This document shows positions 1 to 5,471 of a stretch of 5,471 nucleotides of DNA, one piece after another. How positions within the stretch are numbered: position 1 is the stretch's first letter; the number at the start of each line of letters is the position of its first letter. The stretch is from an uncultured bacterium (GTDB lineage: Bacteria > Planctomycetota > UBA8108), in contig CAJWZY010000170.1 in NCBI GenBank assembly GCA_913050545.1, forward strand, positions 1 through 5,471, given 5' to 3'. The notes beneath the pieces are model-generated. The model was not told the DNA's origin, searched no databases, and was given only the letters and a program-made list of their open reading frames with translations. The position numbers and the translations under genes were made by a program.

Positions 1-3000
1 ATCTCCTCTGGAGAGGAGTTCGCGAAGCTCGGGGCGGTAAGGCGAATCTCCATGGTTACGTTTTCGTCAAGGTTGGAGAGGTTGGAGAATTCCTGGGAGA
101 GGATCTTCGCCCCTGCGAACTTCCTTCCCAGGGCTTTTTCCAGGAGGGTCTTGCGCTGGGCCTCGAGCTCGTAGTTGCTGCGCAGGAAGACGGCGAAGTC
201 TCCTTTTGCCTTCATCCGGATGGTGATCTCAGCGGAGCCATCTGCGCCGAGGGCGATGTCCCACTCCTCGTCCACAGAAAGATCTTCCGGCCTGTTCCAG
301 GGGATCTGCTGCACCAGCTCTCCATCATCCCGCACGATCAGCACCTGGGCGCCGCGGTCCATCGACGGCAACTCCTCGACGCTGTGGAAGGAGGCTGTTC
401 CATCGAGGTAAAGTTCGGGCCTGTCTCCTGCAGGGGGGAGGTAGGTGATGCAGTGGTTGAAGTGGTTGACCATCGGCAGGGAGAGGTCCTCTTCGCCCCT
501 GGAGCGGTTGGCGAAGATCAGCACCGGGTGGGCCTTGATGTCGACCTTGTCGAGCATGACGCACAGCAGCGTAGCCTTGTCTTTGCAGTCGCCGAAGCGC
601 CGTGCGAAAACCTTGGAGGCGTTGTAGGGCTTGAAGCCATGGACCCCGAATTCCCAGGCGTTGTAGCGAATATCGGTGACCACGAAATTGTAGAGAGCAC
701 GGATCTTCTCGAGCTCCGTGTCCTTGCCGGAGACGAGCTCTGCTATCTTCCTGTCCAGCTCGGGGCTGCTCTCGAACTGCTTGCGAATCAGGTTGCTGTA
801 CCACTTGTTGAAAGCTTCCCAGTTCTCGAAGGTGGAGATCTCCAGCAGTGGCATGATCTCCTTCGCCCAGGGCATGCCGGGTTCGGAATCAGTCTTCGGG
901 ATCCCCTTTGCTGTCCAGGTGTAGGTCTTCACCTCCTCTGCCGGGTTGGTCTCGAGCGCCGGGGTTGCCTTCATGTTGCGCTGGTGGAAGAAGAACTCGC
1001 GGTCGGCAGGTACGCGCAACTTGAAAACCTTTTCGGTTGTTGCCAGGCTGTTGCGGAAGATCTCGCGGCGGCCGAAATAGTCCCCGAAAAAGCTCTGCTG
1101 GATGTCCTCCTTGATGGATTGGACCTCGATGATGTCACCCGCTGAGAGGGGAGGGAGATCTACCGAGCCCCGGCGCCAGGTCTGGGTGGCAGAGGCTCTC
1201 CTGCTGAAGCGGGGGAGCTTGGCATCTTCGTTGGTTCCATCTGGATGGTGAACTCTTGCCAGCTTGAATTCGAGGACCTGCTCCCCCTGGGAGAAGGTCG
1301 CGGAAAAGCGGTCAAACATCGAGATGCCACGATCGTTCAGCACCTGGATCATCGTCTGGGAAAATTCCCGGGAGGTCCCGTCCTTGTTGACCTCCACCGC
1401 TGTGAGCTCGAGGAGGATCCGGGCCGCTTCGCCACTTTCAGATTTGTAGTTTTCAGCATGGGCAGCTGCCGCCAGCCTGGAGCCATCGCGCTGGAACTCA
1501 TCTTCGAAGGGCTTCTCCTCGCTCCTGAGGAACTCGATTCTTTTCCTGAGGTCAGGCAGGTTGGGTTGCAGCTCCAGTGCCCTGTCCCAGGCCTCGAAGG
1601 CTCTCTCTTTTCGGCCGGTTTCCCAGTAGGCCCGGCCAAGCTTCTCCAGCAGGGTATGCTCTTCGGGGTGGATTTCGAGAGCTGTGAGGTAGAGCGATGC
1701 GGCTGCGGAGTGGTTGTCCCTGCCCTGCTCGATCCGGGCCAGGCGCAGGAGCGCATAGGTGCTGTATGGTGAAAGAAGGACACCTTCCTGCAGCAGTGAG
1801 ATGGCGGCCTTGTAATCGCCTTTCTGCAGCAGGGCGCTGGCGAGGCTGGTTCGAAGGCCCTGGTTTAAATGGCTGCGCTTGAGCAGCCCTTCGAGGATCT
1901 TGATCTCTTCGTCCTGGTTCCCGGCCTGGGCGAGGCGGAAGGCCCGCGCAAGAAGGGCTGTGGGTGAGGCCGGGTCAATCGCCCCTGATTTTTTCTCCTC
2001 TTTGCGGCGCCGGTCGGGAAAGCCGAGCTTCTCTTCAATCCGGGATTCGATGGTGACGGCTTTCAGGAGGTCCGGATTGATTTTTCGCGCTCGGGCAAGG
2101 TGGAGCCTGCAGCGCTTCGTATTTGAGAAGGTGTTGAGATAGTATTCGGCAAGTTTGAGCGAGGCGAGGGCGGCGCCGCGTTCCTCGGCGGCGAGCATTG
2201 CCTTTCGCCAGTTGTTGTCATCCCGCTGGGCAGCTATGGATGTGTCCGAATGGTAGCTGCCGGCTAACTGGAAGTGATACTGGGCCGGCTTGTTGTCGAT
2301 CTGGATGGCCTTGCGCAGAAGTTCTGTGTCGGGGTGCTCGTCGGAGTCGTGAGCTCCCTGGAGGTACACGAGCGTTCCCAGCAGGTAGTGTCGCCTTGCC
2401 GCCCTCACCAGCAACAGTGGATCACCTGCGATTCTCTTTCTCAGTGTCGCTATGGGGCCCAGCGATGAAGCTGTGGGCTTCCTGGGTTCAGCGAAATCTC
2501 CCTGTGCCTCGAGATTCCTGAACCTGCCAAGTTCCCCGGGCCCAGGCATCCCTTCCTGCCATCCACTCGCTGGTTTCCCATCAGGTGCTGTGATCCTGGC
2601 GGAAAAGCCCCATTTTCCTTCTGACTCGCCAATCTTTACCAGGAGGCAATTCCAACCTTTCTTCAGCGGCAGGTCGATTACAGACTGGTCGAAGAAGTAT
2701 TCCCGTTGCAGGTCTTCGGAGGCGATAAGTTTTCCGTTGAGCCAGGTCCTGTAGCTTTCATCGCTGCCCAGCCTGAGGGAAAGATCCTGGTCGGAGCCGG
2801 AGTTGATGAAGGTGACCGCATAGGCCAGCGCCTCATCCGCAGGCCGCATCATTGCATTGAAGTCGACATAGCCTGCCAGCAGCTGGCGCGGCAGGTCTCT
2901 CCAGTTGACTTCGCGAACCTTTCCCATGGCGGCCTTTTCGAGGTCGATGCCTTTTTCAGGTTCATAGGTGGTCAGGAACCCGGTTCCTCTCTCGTTGTCG

Positions 3001-3500
3001 AAAGGGCCGATGATGCTCCACTTGCCAAGCTGACCGAGACTGTCCCAGTGGCGCTGGGCCTCGGCCGATGAGCCGGTTGCATTCAGGGTCAGCCAGCCTG
3101 CTCCGTAAGTGGCGAGGGCGCTCACGATGGGCTCGATCTCGCTGAGTTTCCTGGACCAGGTTGCAAGGAGAGGGGCTATCTCGGCGGAGCGCTCAAGCCG
3201 CTGGTTGAGGTTGACGACCCTGCGCAGGGCGAGGTCTACCTCGGGCATCCATTTCTGCTTCTCCTTGAGAGGAGTCTTTTCAGAAAGGATGGAGTTGAGC
3301 AGGTTTCGGTATTGTTCGAGGGCGGTGTTGAAGCGGCCCTCGAAAAGTGACTTCTCAGCCGTCGCTATGGATGCTTCGATCGATTCGGCGCATTGCCCTG
3401 TCGGCCCGCAGCAGGCGGTGAACAGCAGCGCTGCCGCGAAGAACAGCTTTGCCCGGCAGTTGCTCCCGGGTTTCGTATTGGCAGTCGGCAGGTTCTTCAT
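1..3500 (-). CDS. Exported TPR / DUF3857 / transglutaminase-like protein (C-terminus off the left edge)
   Basis: The frame is open for 1166 codons from the ATG at 3500-3498 to the window edge, so the true C-terminus is missing. An in-frame stop at 3518-3516 fixes ATG 3500 as the likely start; only a weak GGA-type ribosome site precedes it. Visible order: signal peptide (hydrophobic AKLFFAAALLFTA, about residues 17-29); helical region 45-150; jelly-roll-like module 160-305 (GPFDN, GSDESYRTWLNG, GWNCLLVK); helical and TPR region 367-650 with four contiguous 34-residue units from 513 to 648; DUF3857 region about 690-900 (LSAGDIIEV); transglutaminase-like core about 925-1040. The core keeps the triad: Cys972 in RRFGDCKDKATLL, His1016 in HFNHCITYLP, Asp1033 in ELYLDGTA. 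A beta-rich region follows from 1047. In characterised transglutaminase-fold enzymes this triad supports acyl transfer or peptide hydrolysis; DUF3857 itself has no settled function. Substrate is unknown. Probably co-transcribed with the NPCBM gene upstream. Product family is fairly certain; biological role is not. Confidence 0.95.
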   Translation of the reverse strand, partial: MKNLPTANTKPGSNCRAKLFFAAALLFTACCGPTGQCAESIEASIATAEKSLFEGRFNTALEQYRNLLNSILSEKTPLKEKQKWMPEVDLALRRVVNLNQRLERSAEIAPLLATWSRKLSEIEPIVSALATYGAGWLTLNATGSSAEAQRHWDSLGQLGKWSIIGPFDNERGTGFLTTYEPEKGIDLEKAAMGKVREVNWRDLPRQLLAGYVDFNAMMRPADEALAYAVTFINSGSDQDLSLRLGSDESYRTWLNGKLIASEDLQREYFFDQSVIDLPLKKGWNCLLVKIGESEGKWGFSARITAPDGKPASGWQEGMPGPGELGRFRNLEAQGDFAEPRKPTASSLGPIATLRKRIAGDPLLLVRAARRHYLLGTLVYLQGAHDSDEHPDTELLRKAIQIDNKPAQYHFQLAGSYHSDTSIAAQRDDNNWRKAMLAAEERGAALASLKLAEYYLNTFSNTKRCRLHLARARKINPDLLKAVTIESRIEEKLGFPDRRRKEEKKSGAIDPASPTALLARAFRLAQAGNQDEEIKILEGLLKRSHLNQGLRTSLASALLQKGDYKAAISLLQEGVLLSPYSTYALLRLARIEQGRDNHSAAASLYLTALEIHPEEHTLLEKLGRAYWETGRKERAFEAWDRALELQPNLPDLRKRIEFLRSEEKPFEDEFQRDGSRLAAAAHAENYKSESGEAARILLELTAVEVNKDGTSREFSQTMIQVLNDRGISMFDRFSATFSQGEQVLEFKLARVHHPDGTNEDAKLPRFSRRASATQTWRRGSVDLPPLSAGDIIEVQSIKEDIQQSFFGDYFGRREIFRNSLATTEKVFKLRVPADREFFFHQRNMKATPALETNPAEEVKTYTWTAKGIPKTDSEPGMPWAKEIMPLLEISTFENWEAFNKWYSNLIRKQFESSPELDRKIAELVSGKDTELEKIRALYNFVVTDIRYNAWEFGVHGFKPYNASKVFARRFGDCKDKATLLCVMLDKVDIKAHPVLIFANRSRGEEDLSLPMVNHFNHCITYLPPAGDRPELYLDGTASFHSVEELPSMDRGAQVLIVRDDGELVQQIPWNRPEDLSVDEEWDIALGADGSAEITIRMKAKGDFAVFLRSNYELEAQRKTLLEKALGRKFAGAKILSQEFSNLSNLDENVTMEIRLTAPSFANSSPEE
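71..88. repeat. Two perfect tandem copies of a 9-base unit
   Basis: GGTTGGAGA occurs twice in direct succession at 71-79 and 80-88. On the minus strand it encodes the doubled SNL of NLSNLDE inside the large CDS (residues about 1138-1145). Being 9 bases long it keeps the frame, so copy-number change would add or remove three residues. It is short and probably incidental. Confidence 0.7.
160..720 (-). other. Transglutaminase-like catalytic core within the large CDS
   Basis: This segment encodes about residues 927-1113 of the large exported protein. The motif GDCKDKATLL places the presumed nucleophile Cys972 at bases 585-587. HFNHCITYLP places His1016 at 453-455, and ELYLDGTA places Asp1033 at 402-404. 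The preceding stretch (EKIRALYNFVVTDIRY, residues 931-946) matches the helix and strand usually found before the catalytic cysteine in this fold. All three triad positions are intact, so the domain is expected to be active rather than a dead scaffold; activity is inferred, not shown. The reaction could be hydrolysis or amide transfer, and the sequence does not decide between them. Confidence 0.88.
1555..1964 (-). other. Four contiguous TPR units within the large CDS
   Basis: Residues 513-648 divide without gaps into four 34-residue units (513-546, 547-580, 581-614, 615-648). The last reads HTLLEKLGRAYWETGRKERA followed by FEAWDRALELQPNL, close to the TPR consensus (L-G-x-x-Y, A at the turn, ALxLxP at the end). 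Weaker TPR-like helices lie upstream, for example around residues 445-477. TPR arrays form superhelical protein-binding surfaces, so this part probably holds a partner or substrate protein in place for the catalytic core. The partner is unknown. Confidence 0.85.
2570..3021 (-). other. Jelly-roll / galactose-binding-like module within the large CDS
   Basis: Residues about 160-310 are rich in predicted strands and carry the marks of a beta-sandwich accessory module: an opening KWSIIGPFDN, GYVDF, YAVTFINSGSDQ, SLRLGSDESYRTWLNGKLI and LKKGWNCLLVKIGES. The 'G-S-D-x-x-x-x-W-L-N-G-K' and 'K-K-G-W-N-x-L-L-V-K' signatures recur in PA14-like and galactose-binding-like modules of large exported proteins, usually taken to bind glycans or to pack against neighbouring domains. 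Family assignment is from memory of motif patterns. A binding role is inference. Confidence 0.6.
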
Positions 3501-3556
3501 GATTTCCAGTCTGGTTTACCTGTTAATGTTGTTACCGCGTTCCTCAGCGGTCTCGT
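3501..3556 (-). other. Intercistronic gap of the minus-strand gene pair, with a short weak hairpin
   Basis: The 56 bases separate the stop of the NPCBM gene (3559-3557) from the ATG of the transglutaminase-like gene (3500). They contain a 5-base-pair inverted repeat, ACCGC at 3534-3538 and GCGGT at 3547-3551, with an 8-base loop. No run of T follows on the minus strand, so it is a poor intrinsic terminator. The spacing and lack of a terminator favour one transcript. The second gene has only a weak GGA-like ribosome site just before its ATG. Confidence 0.55.
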
Positions 3557-4027
3557 TTATCTGATGACCCTCGCGCCGCACCAGTTGGCACGGTCGAGAG
3601 CTGCACTTAAGTTCTTGTCTCCGAAATCCACCTCCAGGGACAGGGTCTTTCCGTTGCTGACAGGGAGGTCCAGCTCCTGTGGCGGATCGGAGAATTTCAT
3701 GAGCTTTTCGGCGAGCCTTTTTCCGTCAAGCCATACCCGGAAGACGACTGTTCCTGTGCTGGAGCCCGCTCCCTGCAGGGGTGGACGGGCCGAATCATCC
3801 AGTCCGATTGTCGCCTGGAATTTCTGGAAGCCGCCGGCAAGGTCGTACTCGAGCTTTGAATAGGCGTGCACTCCCAGTCCCTTTGCATAGGTTTTTTCTC
3901 TCATCCGGAGCTGCTTTCCAAGAACGTTGCGGTCTCTCTTGAAGGGGAGCTTTGCCAGGAAGAGGTTGCCAAGGTGCTCGGTGGTTTTCTTCGGATCGAT
4001 GTCGGAGAGGTACTGGCAGCGTCCTCC
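3557..4027 (-). other. NPCBM carbohydrate-binding domain within the secreted CDS
   Basis: Residues about 312-468 follow the usual order of NPCBM signatures: GGRCQYLSDIDP, the basic RDRNVLGKQLRM, KGLGVHAYSKLEYDL, the FQATIGLDD turn, VFRVWLDGK and a closing NWCGARVIR. The central 'K-G-L-G-V-H-A' and 'I-G-L-D-D' stretches are the most diagnostic. The domain appears full length at the C-terminus. Ligand specificity cannot be read from sequence. Confidence 0.88.
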
Positions 4028-4963
4028 CAGGAAGCTGACGTGGGAAAGTTTTTCGAGTGGTATCCGGAGTGAACCCAGCAGCTCATGCTGCAGCGAGAGG
4101 CCGGTCTTTTCCAGGCCAAGGAGGCTTCCATGGAGATTTCCCCCGCCGACCAGGAAAACGTCGACTTGTTGTGCGGTCGGGGTTTTCTTTTTCTTCTCGG
4201 TGTCTTCTCCCAGCTCGGCCAGGTTGAGTGCGCGGATCTTGGTGGTGGGCAACTTGACCTGTCCGACCCCGTCGGCGCTGAAGGAGATCGTTCCGCGCTT
4301 CATGTCCTCGAGGAACCCGGTAAGCCGGGTGCCTGCGCTGAGGTGGGCGACATCGTTTTTCGGCCTCTTGCTGAGAAGGTTGTCGCGAAATCGCGCCCAC
4401 TGGGCTTCGTCAGAAAAGGCATGCCGGAAAAGGAGGAGGCGAAGCGCTGAGAGGTTGAAGCGTACCTGGCCCTTTTTCTGCTGGAGCGCCTGGGAGATGG
4501 CGTGGCTTGCAACCGTCAGGATCTCTTCATCCTGCACGGGCTCGATCGAAAGCGGGGTTCCCCAGAAATGATCACCATTGCTGAGGACAATTTCTGAGCT
4601 TTCCCGCGGCCTGCTTTTTTCTGCAGGGTCAGCGGGATATTCAAAGGTCAGAAAGAGGAGGTCTTCGGCCTTGTAGGTGCCGGCGCCGGCCGCCAGGGTC
4701 CCCGCTCCCTTCTCTCCAGGTGAGAACCTGAGAGTTTCTTCCAGCAATCCCAGGGTTGTGGAGCCGTTGATCGACTGGATGCTTATCGACGGCCCTGGCG
4801 GGGCGGGTGTTTTTTTCTCAGGTTTTTCGCTGGCTTCATCCTGCGGTCCAGGAAAACCGGAAGCAACCGGTTGCCGGGACAGGACCAGTACAGCCGCAAG
4901 CAGCAGGAAGAATCCTGCCCGGGTGCTCATCCTGTCTTTTTCGTAAAGAGATCCGTTCATCAC
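3557..4963 (-). CDS. Secreted NPCBM-domain protein with repeated beta modules
   Basis: A complete reading frame of 468 codons ending in TAA at 3559-3557. Three starts are possible: GTG 4963, ATG 4960 and ATG 4930. AGGGGA upstream (about 4974-4979) favours the first two, while the third begins directly with the signal peptide (MSTRAGFFLLLAAVLVLS; cleavage probably after ASG, residue 36). No start codon lies further upstream before an in-frame stop near 5048. A Pro/Lys/Glu-rich linker (40-58) is followed by short beta modules with 'SNGDHFWG', 'SAGTRLTGFLED' and 'VGGGNLHGSLLG' turns (about 55-110, 124-175, 205-250, 265-312), the last two separated by a KKKK-containing linker. The C-terminal third (about 312-468) is a clear NPCBM domain: YLSDIDP, LPFKRDRNVLGKQL, TYAKGLGVHAYSKLEYDL, FQATIGLDD, VVFRVWLDGK, LSLEVDFGDK and a final ANWCGARVIR. 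NPCBM domains occur in secreted glycosidases and exported planctomycete proteins and are thought to bind carbohydrate. No catalytic domain is visible, so a binding or structural envelope role is inferred. Confidence 0.93.
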   Translation of the reverse strand: MMNGSLYEKDRMSTRAGFFLLLAAVLVLSRQPVASGFPGPQDEASEKPEKKTPAPPGPSISIQSINGSTTLGLLEETLRFSPGEKGAGTLAAGAGTYKAEDLLFLTFEYPADPAEKSRPRESSEIVLSNGDHFWGTPLSIEPVQDEEILTVASHAISQALQQKKGQVRFNLSALRLLLFRHAFSDEAQWARFRDNLLSKRPKNDVAHLSAGTRLTGFLEDMKRGTISFSADGVGQVKLPTTKIRALNLAELGEDTEKKKKTPTAQQVDVFLVGGGNLHGSLLGLEKTGLSLQHELLGSLRIPLEKLSHVSFLGGRCQYLSDIDPKKTTEHLGNLFLAKLPFKRDRNVLGKQLRMREKTYAKGLGVHAYSKLEYDLAGGFQKFQATIGLDDSARPPLQGAGSSTGTVVFRVWLDGKRLAEKLMKFSDPPQELDLPVSNGKTLSLEVDFGDKNLSAALDRANWCGARVIR

Positions 4964-4971
4964 CGAAAATT

Positions 4972-4979
4972 TTCCCCTG
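4972..4979 (-). promoter_or_regulatory. Probable ribosome binding site of the NPCBM gene
   Basis: On the minus strand AGGGGAAA stands about 10 bases before GTG 4963 and 13 before ATG 4960. The spacing suits GTG better, although the next codon is ATG. No comparable site precedes ATG 4930 apart from GACAGG directly abutting it, which is too close. The site supports the upstream start but does not prove it. Confidence 0.4.
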
Positions 4980-5112
4980 GCTACCTTGAAAGCTGCGTGT
5001 TCGACAGGAGCCCCGCCGATCGCCTCGAATCCCGGGCAGAGATTTTCTCAAAGCTCCACAGGTCCTTTTCAGAAGGTTTCTAACCTGTTTATTTCTGCCG
5101 TCATCGTCATAG

Positions 5113-5122
5113 GCGTATACGC
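5113..5122. promoter_or_regulatory. Perfect 10-base palindrome, possible operator
   Basis: GCGTATACGC is its own reverse complement. It sits about 150 bases upstream of the NPCBM start and about 120 bases upstream of the rightward -35 box, a reasonable place for a regulator acting on either gene. A 10-base palindrome can arise by chance, and no second copy was noticed in the window, so operator function is only a suggestion. Confidence 0.25.
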
Positions 5123-5241
5123 TGAAACCCCGGAAATCCGTGGTTTTACCCGTTACGAAAATACTTGGGAATTCTAGGACTCAAGGGCGGCAAGGTCCAC
5201 ACGAAAACGAGACCGTCCGGCGGATTCAGCAATCGGCATAG

Positions 5242-5270
5242 TTGACATATCGGAACATCGGGTTATTAAT
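5242..5270 (+). promoter_or_regulatory. Sigma70-type promoter for the rightward gene
   Basis: A perfect -35 box TTGACA (5242-5247) is followed by the AT-rich TTATTAAT (5263-5270). Read as TATTAA the spacer is 16 bases; read as ATTAAT it is 17; each matches the -10 consensus at four of six positions. Transcription would start near 5277, giving a leader of about 40 bases before the ATG at 5317. The good ribosome site downstream on the same strand supports the call. Confidence 0.72.
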
Positions 5271-5303
5271 ACTCACGTTGAAGAGAAAACTGCCACCCAT
5301 AAA

Positions 5304-5310
5304 GAGGAGC
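5304..5310 (+). promoter_or_regulatory. Ribosome binding site deciding the start at 5317
   Basis: GAGGAGC within AAAGAGGAGC contains AGGAG (5305-5309), seven bases before ATG 5317, which is ideal spacing. A nearer ATG at 5312 is followed at once by TGA and sits only two bases from the site, so it cannot be the gene start. A GTG at 5314 is in frame but less well placed. Confidence 0.8.
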
Positions 5311-5316
5311 TATGTG

Positions 5317-5471
5317 ATGGCACGCAGAAAGAATACAGCAGAGTGCAGGGAAGTACTGCGCAAGGTCTTCGAAAACGAAACCCCCGCGGGTGGAGGGGCT
5401 GACGCAGGTGGTGAACCTGGGAGTGGGCAGCGGCTGCGGGCCGGGGGGGGCGCCACCAACAGGATCGCGGG
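5317..5471 (+). CDS. Unrecognised protein, N-terminal fragment (runs off the right edge)
   Basis: A consensus-like promoter and a well-spaced AGGAG site precede ATG 5317, so this is a credible gene start. The frame is open for 51 codons to the window edge. It begins MARRKNTAECREVLRKVFEN, a basic and probably helical start with no signal peptide, so the product is likely cytoplasmic. After residue 22 it becomes Gly/Ala-rich and low in complexity, which is unlike the first part. The +1 frame over the same bases reads RVEGLTQVVNLGVGSG, with mostly G or C at third codon positions, and looks more like ordinary protein. This raises the possibility of a missing or extra base in the C run at 5381-5385; an 8-base G run at 5443-5450 is a second risk. 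I do not recognise the family and assign no function. It is divergent from the two-gene unit and may be unrelated to it. Confidence 0.65.
   Translation, partial: MARRKNTAECREVLRKVFENETPAGGGADAGGEPGSGQRLRAGGGATNRIA

Larger units (their letters stand above)
4964..5316. other. Divergent intergenic control region, no gene seen
   Basis: The 353 bases lie between the outward-facing starts at 4963 (minus) and 5317 (plus). It is less GC-rich than the flanking genes, especially from about 5085 to 5310. It holds the rightward promoter, a 10-base palindrome and the ribosome site described separately. Short open frames in it lack a ribosome site or sensible start and are not called. No leftward promoter could be placed with confidence, although the NPCBM gene needs one here or further right. 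Confidence 0.7.

Noticed and set aside
325..804. A 159-codon minus-strand frame overlapping the large CDS
   Set aside because: It is out of frame with the catalytic-domain translation, is rich in Arg, Gln and Pro as shifted GC-rich frames usually are, and has no domain signature.
384..1145. A 253-codon open frame on the plus strand
   Set aside because: It lies codon-for-codon opposite the large minus-strand CDS, whose DUF3857 and transglutaminase-like motifs are unmistakable there. No ribosome site, promoter or recognisable domain supports it; long antisense frames are common in GC-rich genes.
1245..1772. A 175-codon plus-strand frame and a 144-codon minus-strand frame over the TPR region
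   Set aside because: Both are shadows of the TPR/DUF3857 coding frame, with no ribosome site and no recognisable family.
3534..3551. The hairpin between the two minus-strand genes as a transcription terminator
   Set aside because: The stem is only five base pairs and no T run follows it in the direction of transcription.
3927..4571. A 214-codon plus-strand frame opposite the NPCBM gene
   Set aside because: It is Arg/Ser-rich, without motifs, and antisense to a well-supported domain-bearing frame.
4986..5177. A 63-codon plus-strand frame with a hydrophobic stretch in the intergenic region
   Set aside because: It needs a TTG start, no ribosome site precedes it, it ends upstream of the good promoter, and no family is recognisable.
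1..5471. CRISPR array, tRNA, insertion sequence or phage genes
   Set aside because: No regularly spaced repeats, cloverleaf-like sequence, transposase or integrase motif, or terminal inverted repeats were seen on either strand.

Overview
The window looks like a GC-rich bacterial chromosome segment. The best guess at its source is a planctomycete or a relative in the PVC/Acidobacteria/Myxococcota range. That guess rests only on protein architecture: an exported NPCBM-domain protein built from repeated short beta modules, next to a very large exported TPR/DUF3857/transglutaminase-like protein. No rRNA, tRNA or housekeeping marker is present to test it.

Layout. Almost all of positions 1-4963 is taken up by two genes read leftwards on the minus strand. 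The upstream one (4963 to 3557) encodes a complete 468-residue secreted protein with a signal peptide, several 'G-D-x-x-x-G' type beta modules and a C-terminal NPCBM carbohydrate-binding domain. After a 56-base gap with no convincing terminator comes the second gene (3500 to beyond position 1). It is open for 1166 codons and leaves the window before its stop. Reading it codon by codon gives, in order, a signal peptide, a helical region, a jelly-roll-like module, four back-to-back 34-residue TPR units, a DUF3857 region and a transglutaminase-like core with Cys972, His1016 and Asp1033 all in place, followed by a C-terminal beta region.

Positions 4964-5316 (353 bases) hold no convincing gene and form a divergent control region. 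They contain a strong sigma70-type promoter pointing right (TTGACA at 5242-5247, AT-rich -10 at about 5264-5270), a perfect 10-base palindrome at 5113-5122 and a good ribosome binding site at 5304-5310. These lead into a third gene that starts at 5317 on the plus strand and runs off the right edge. Only about 51 codons of it are visible and I do not recognise it. Its reading frame becomes doubtful after a run of C at 5381-5385.

How the genes may work together (inference). The two minus-strand genes are probably co-transcribed. Both products are exported and both carry beta-sandwich modules of kinds associated with binding glycans, so they may act together at the cell envelope: one recognising a polysaccharide, the other a large TPR scaffold with a cysteine-hydrolase or transglutaminase-type centre. 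No substrate can be read from the sequence. Nothing resembling a CRISPR array, insertion sequence, phage or RNA gene was seen.
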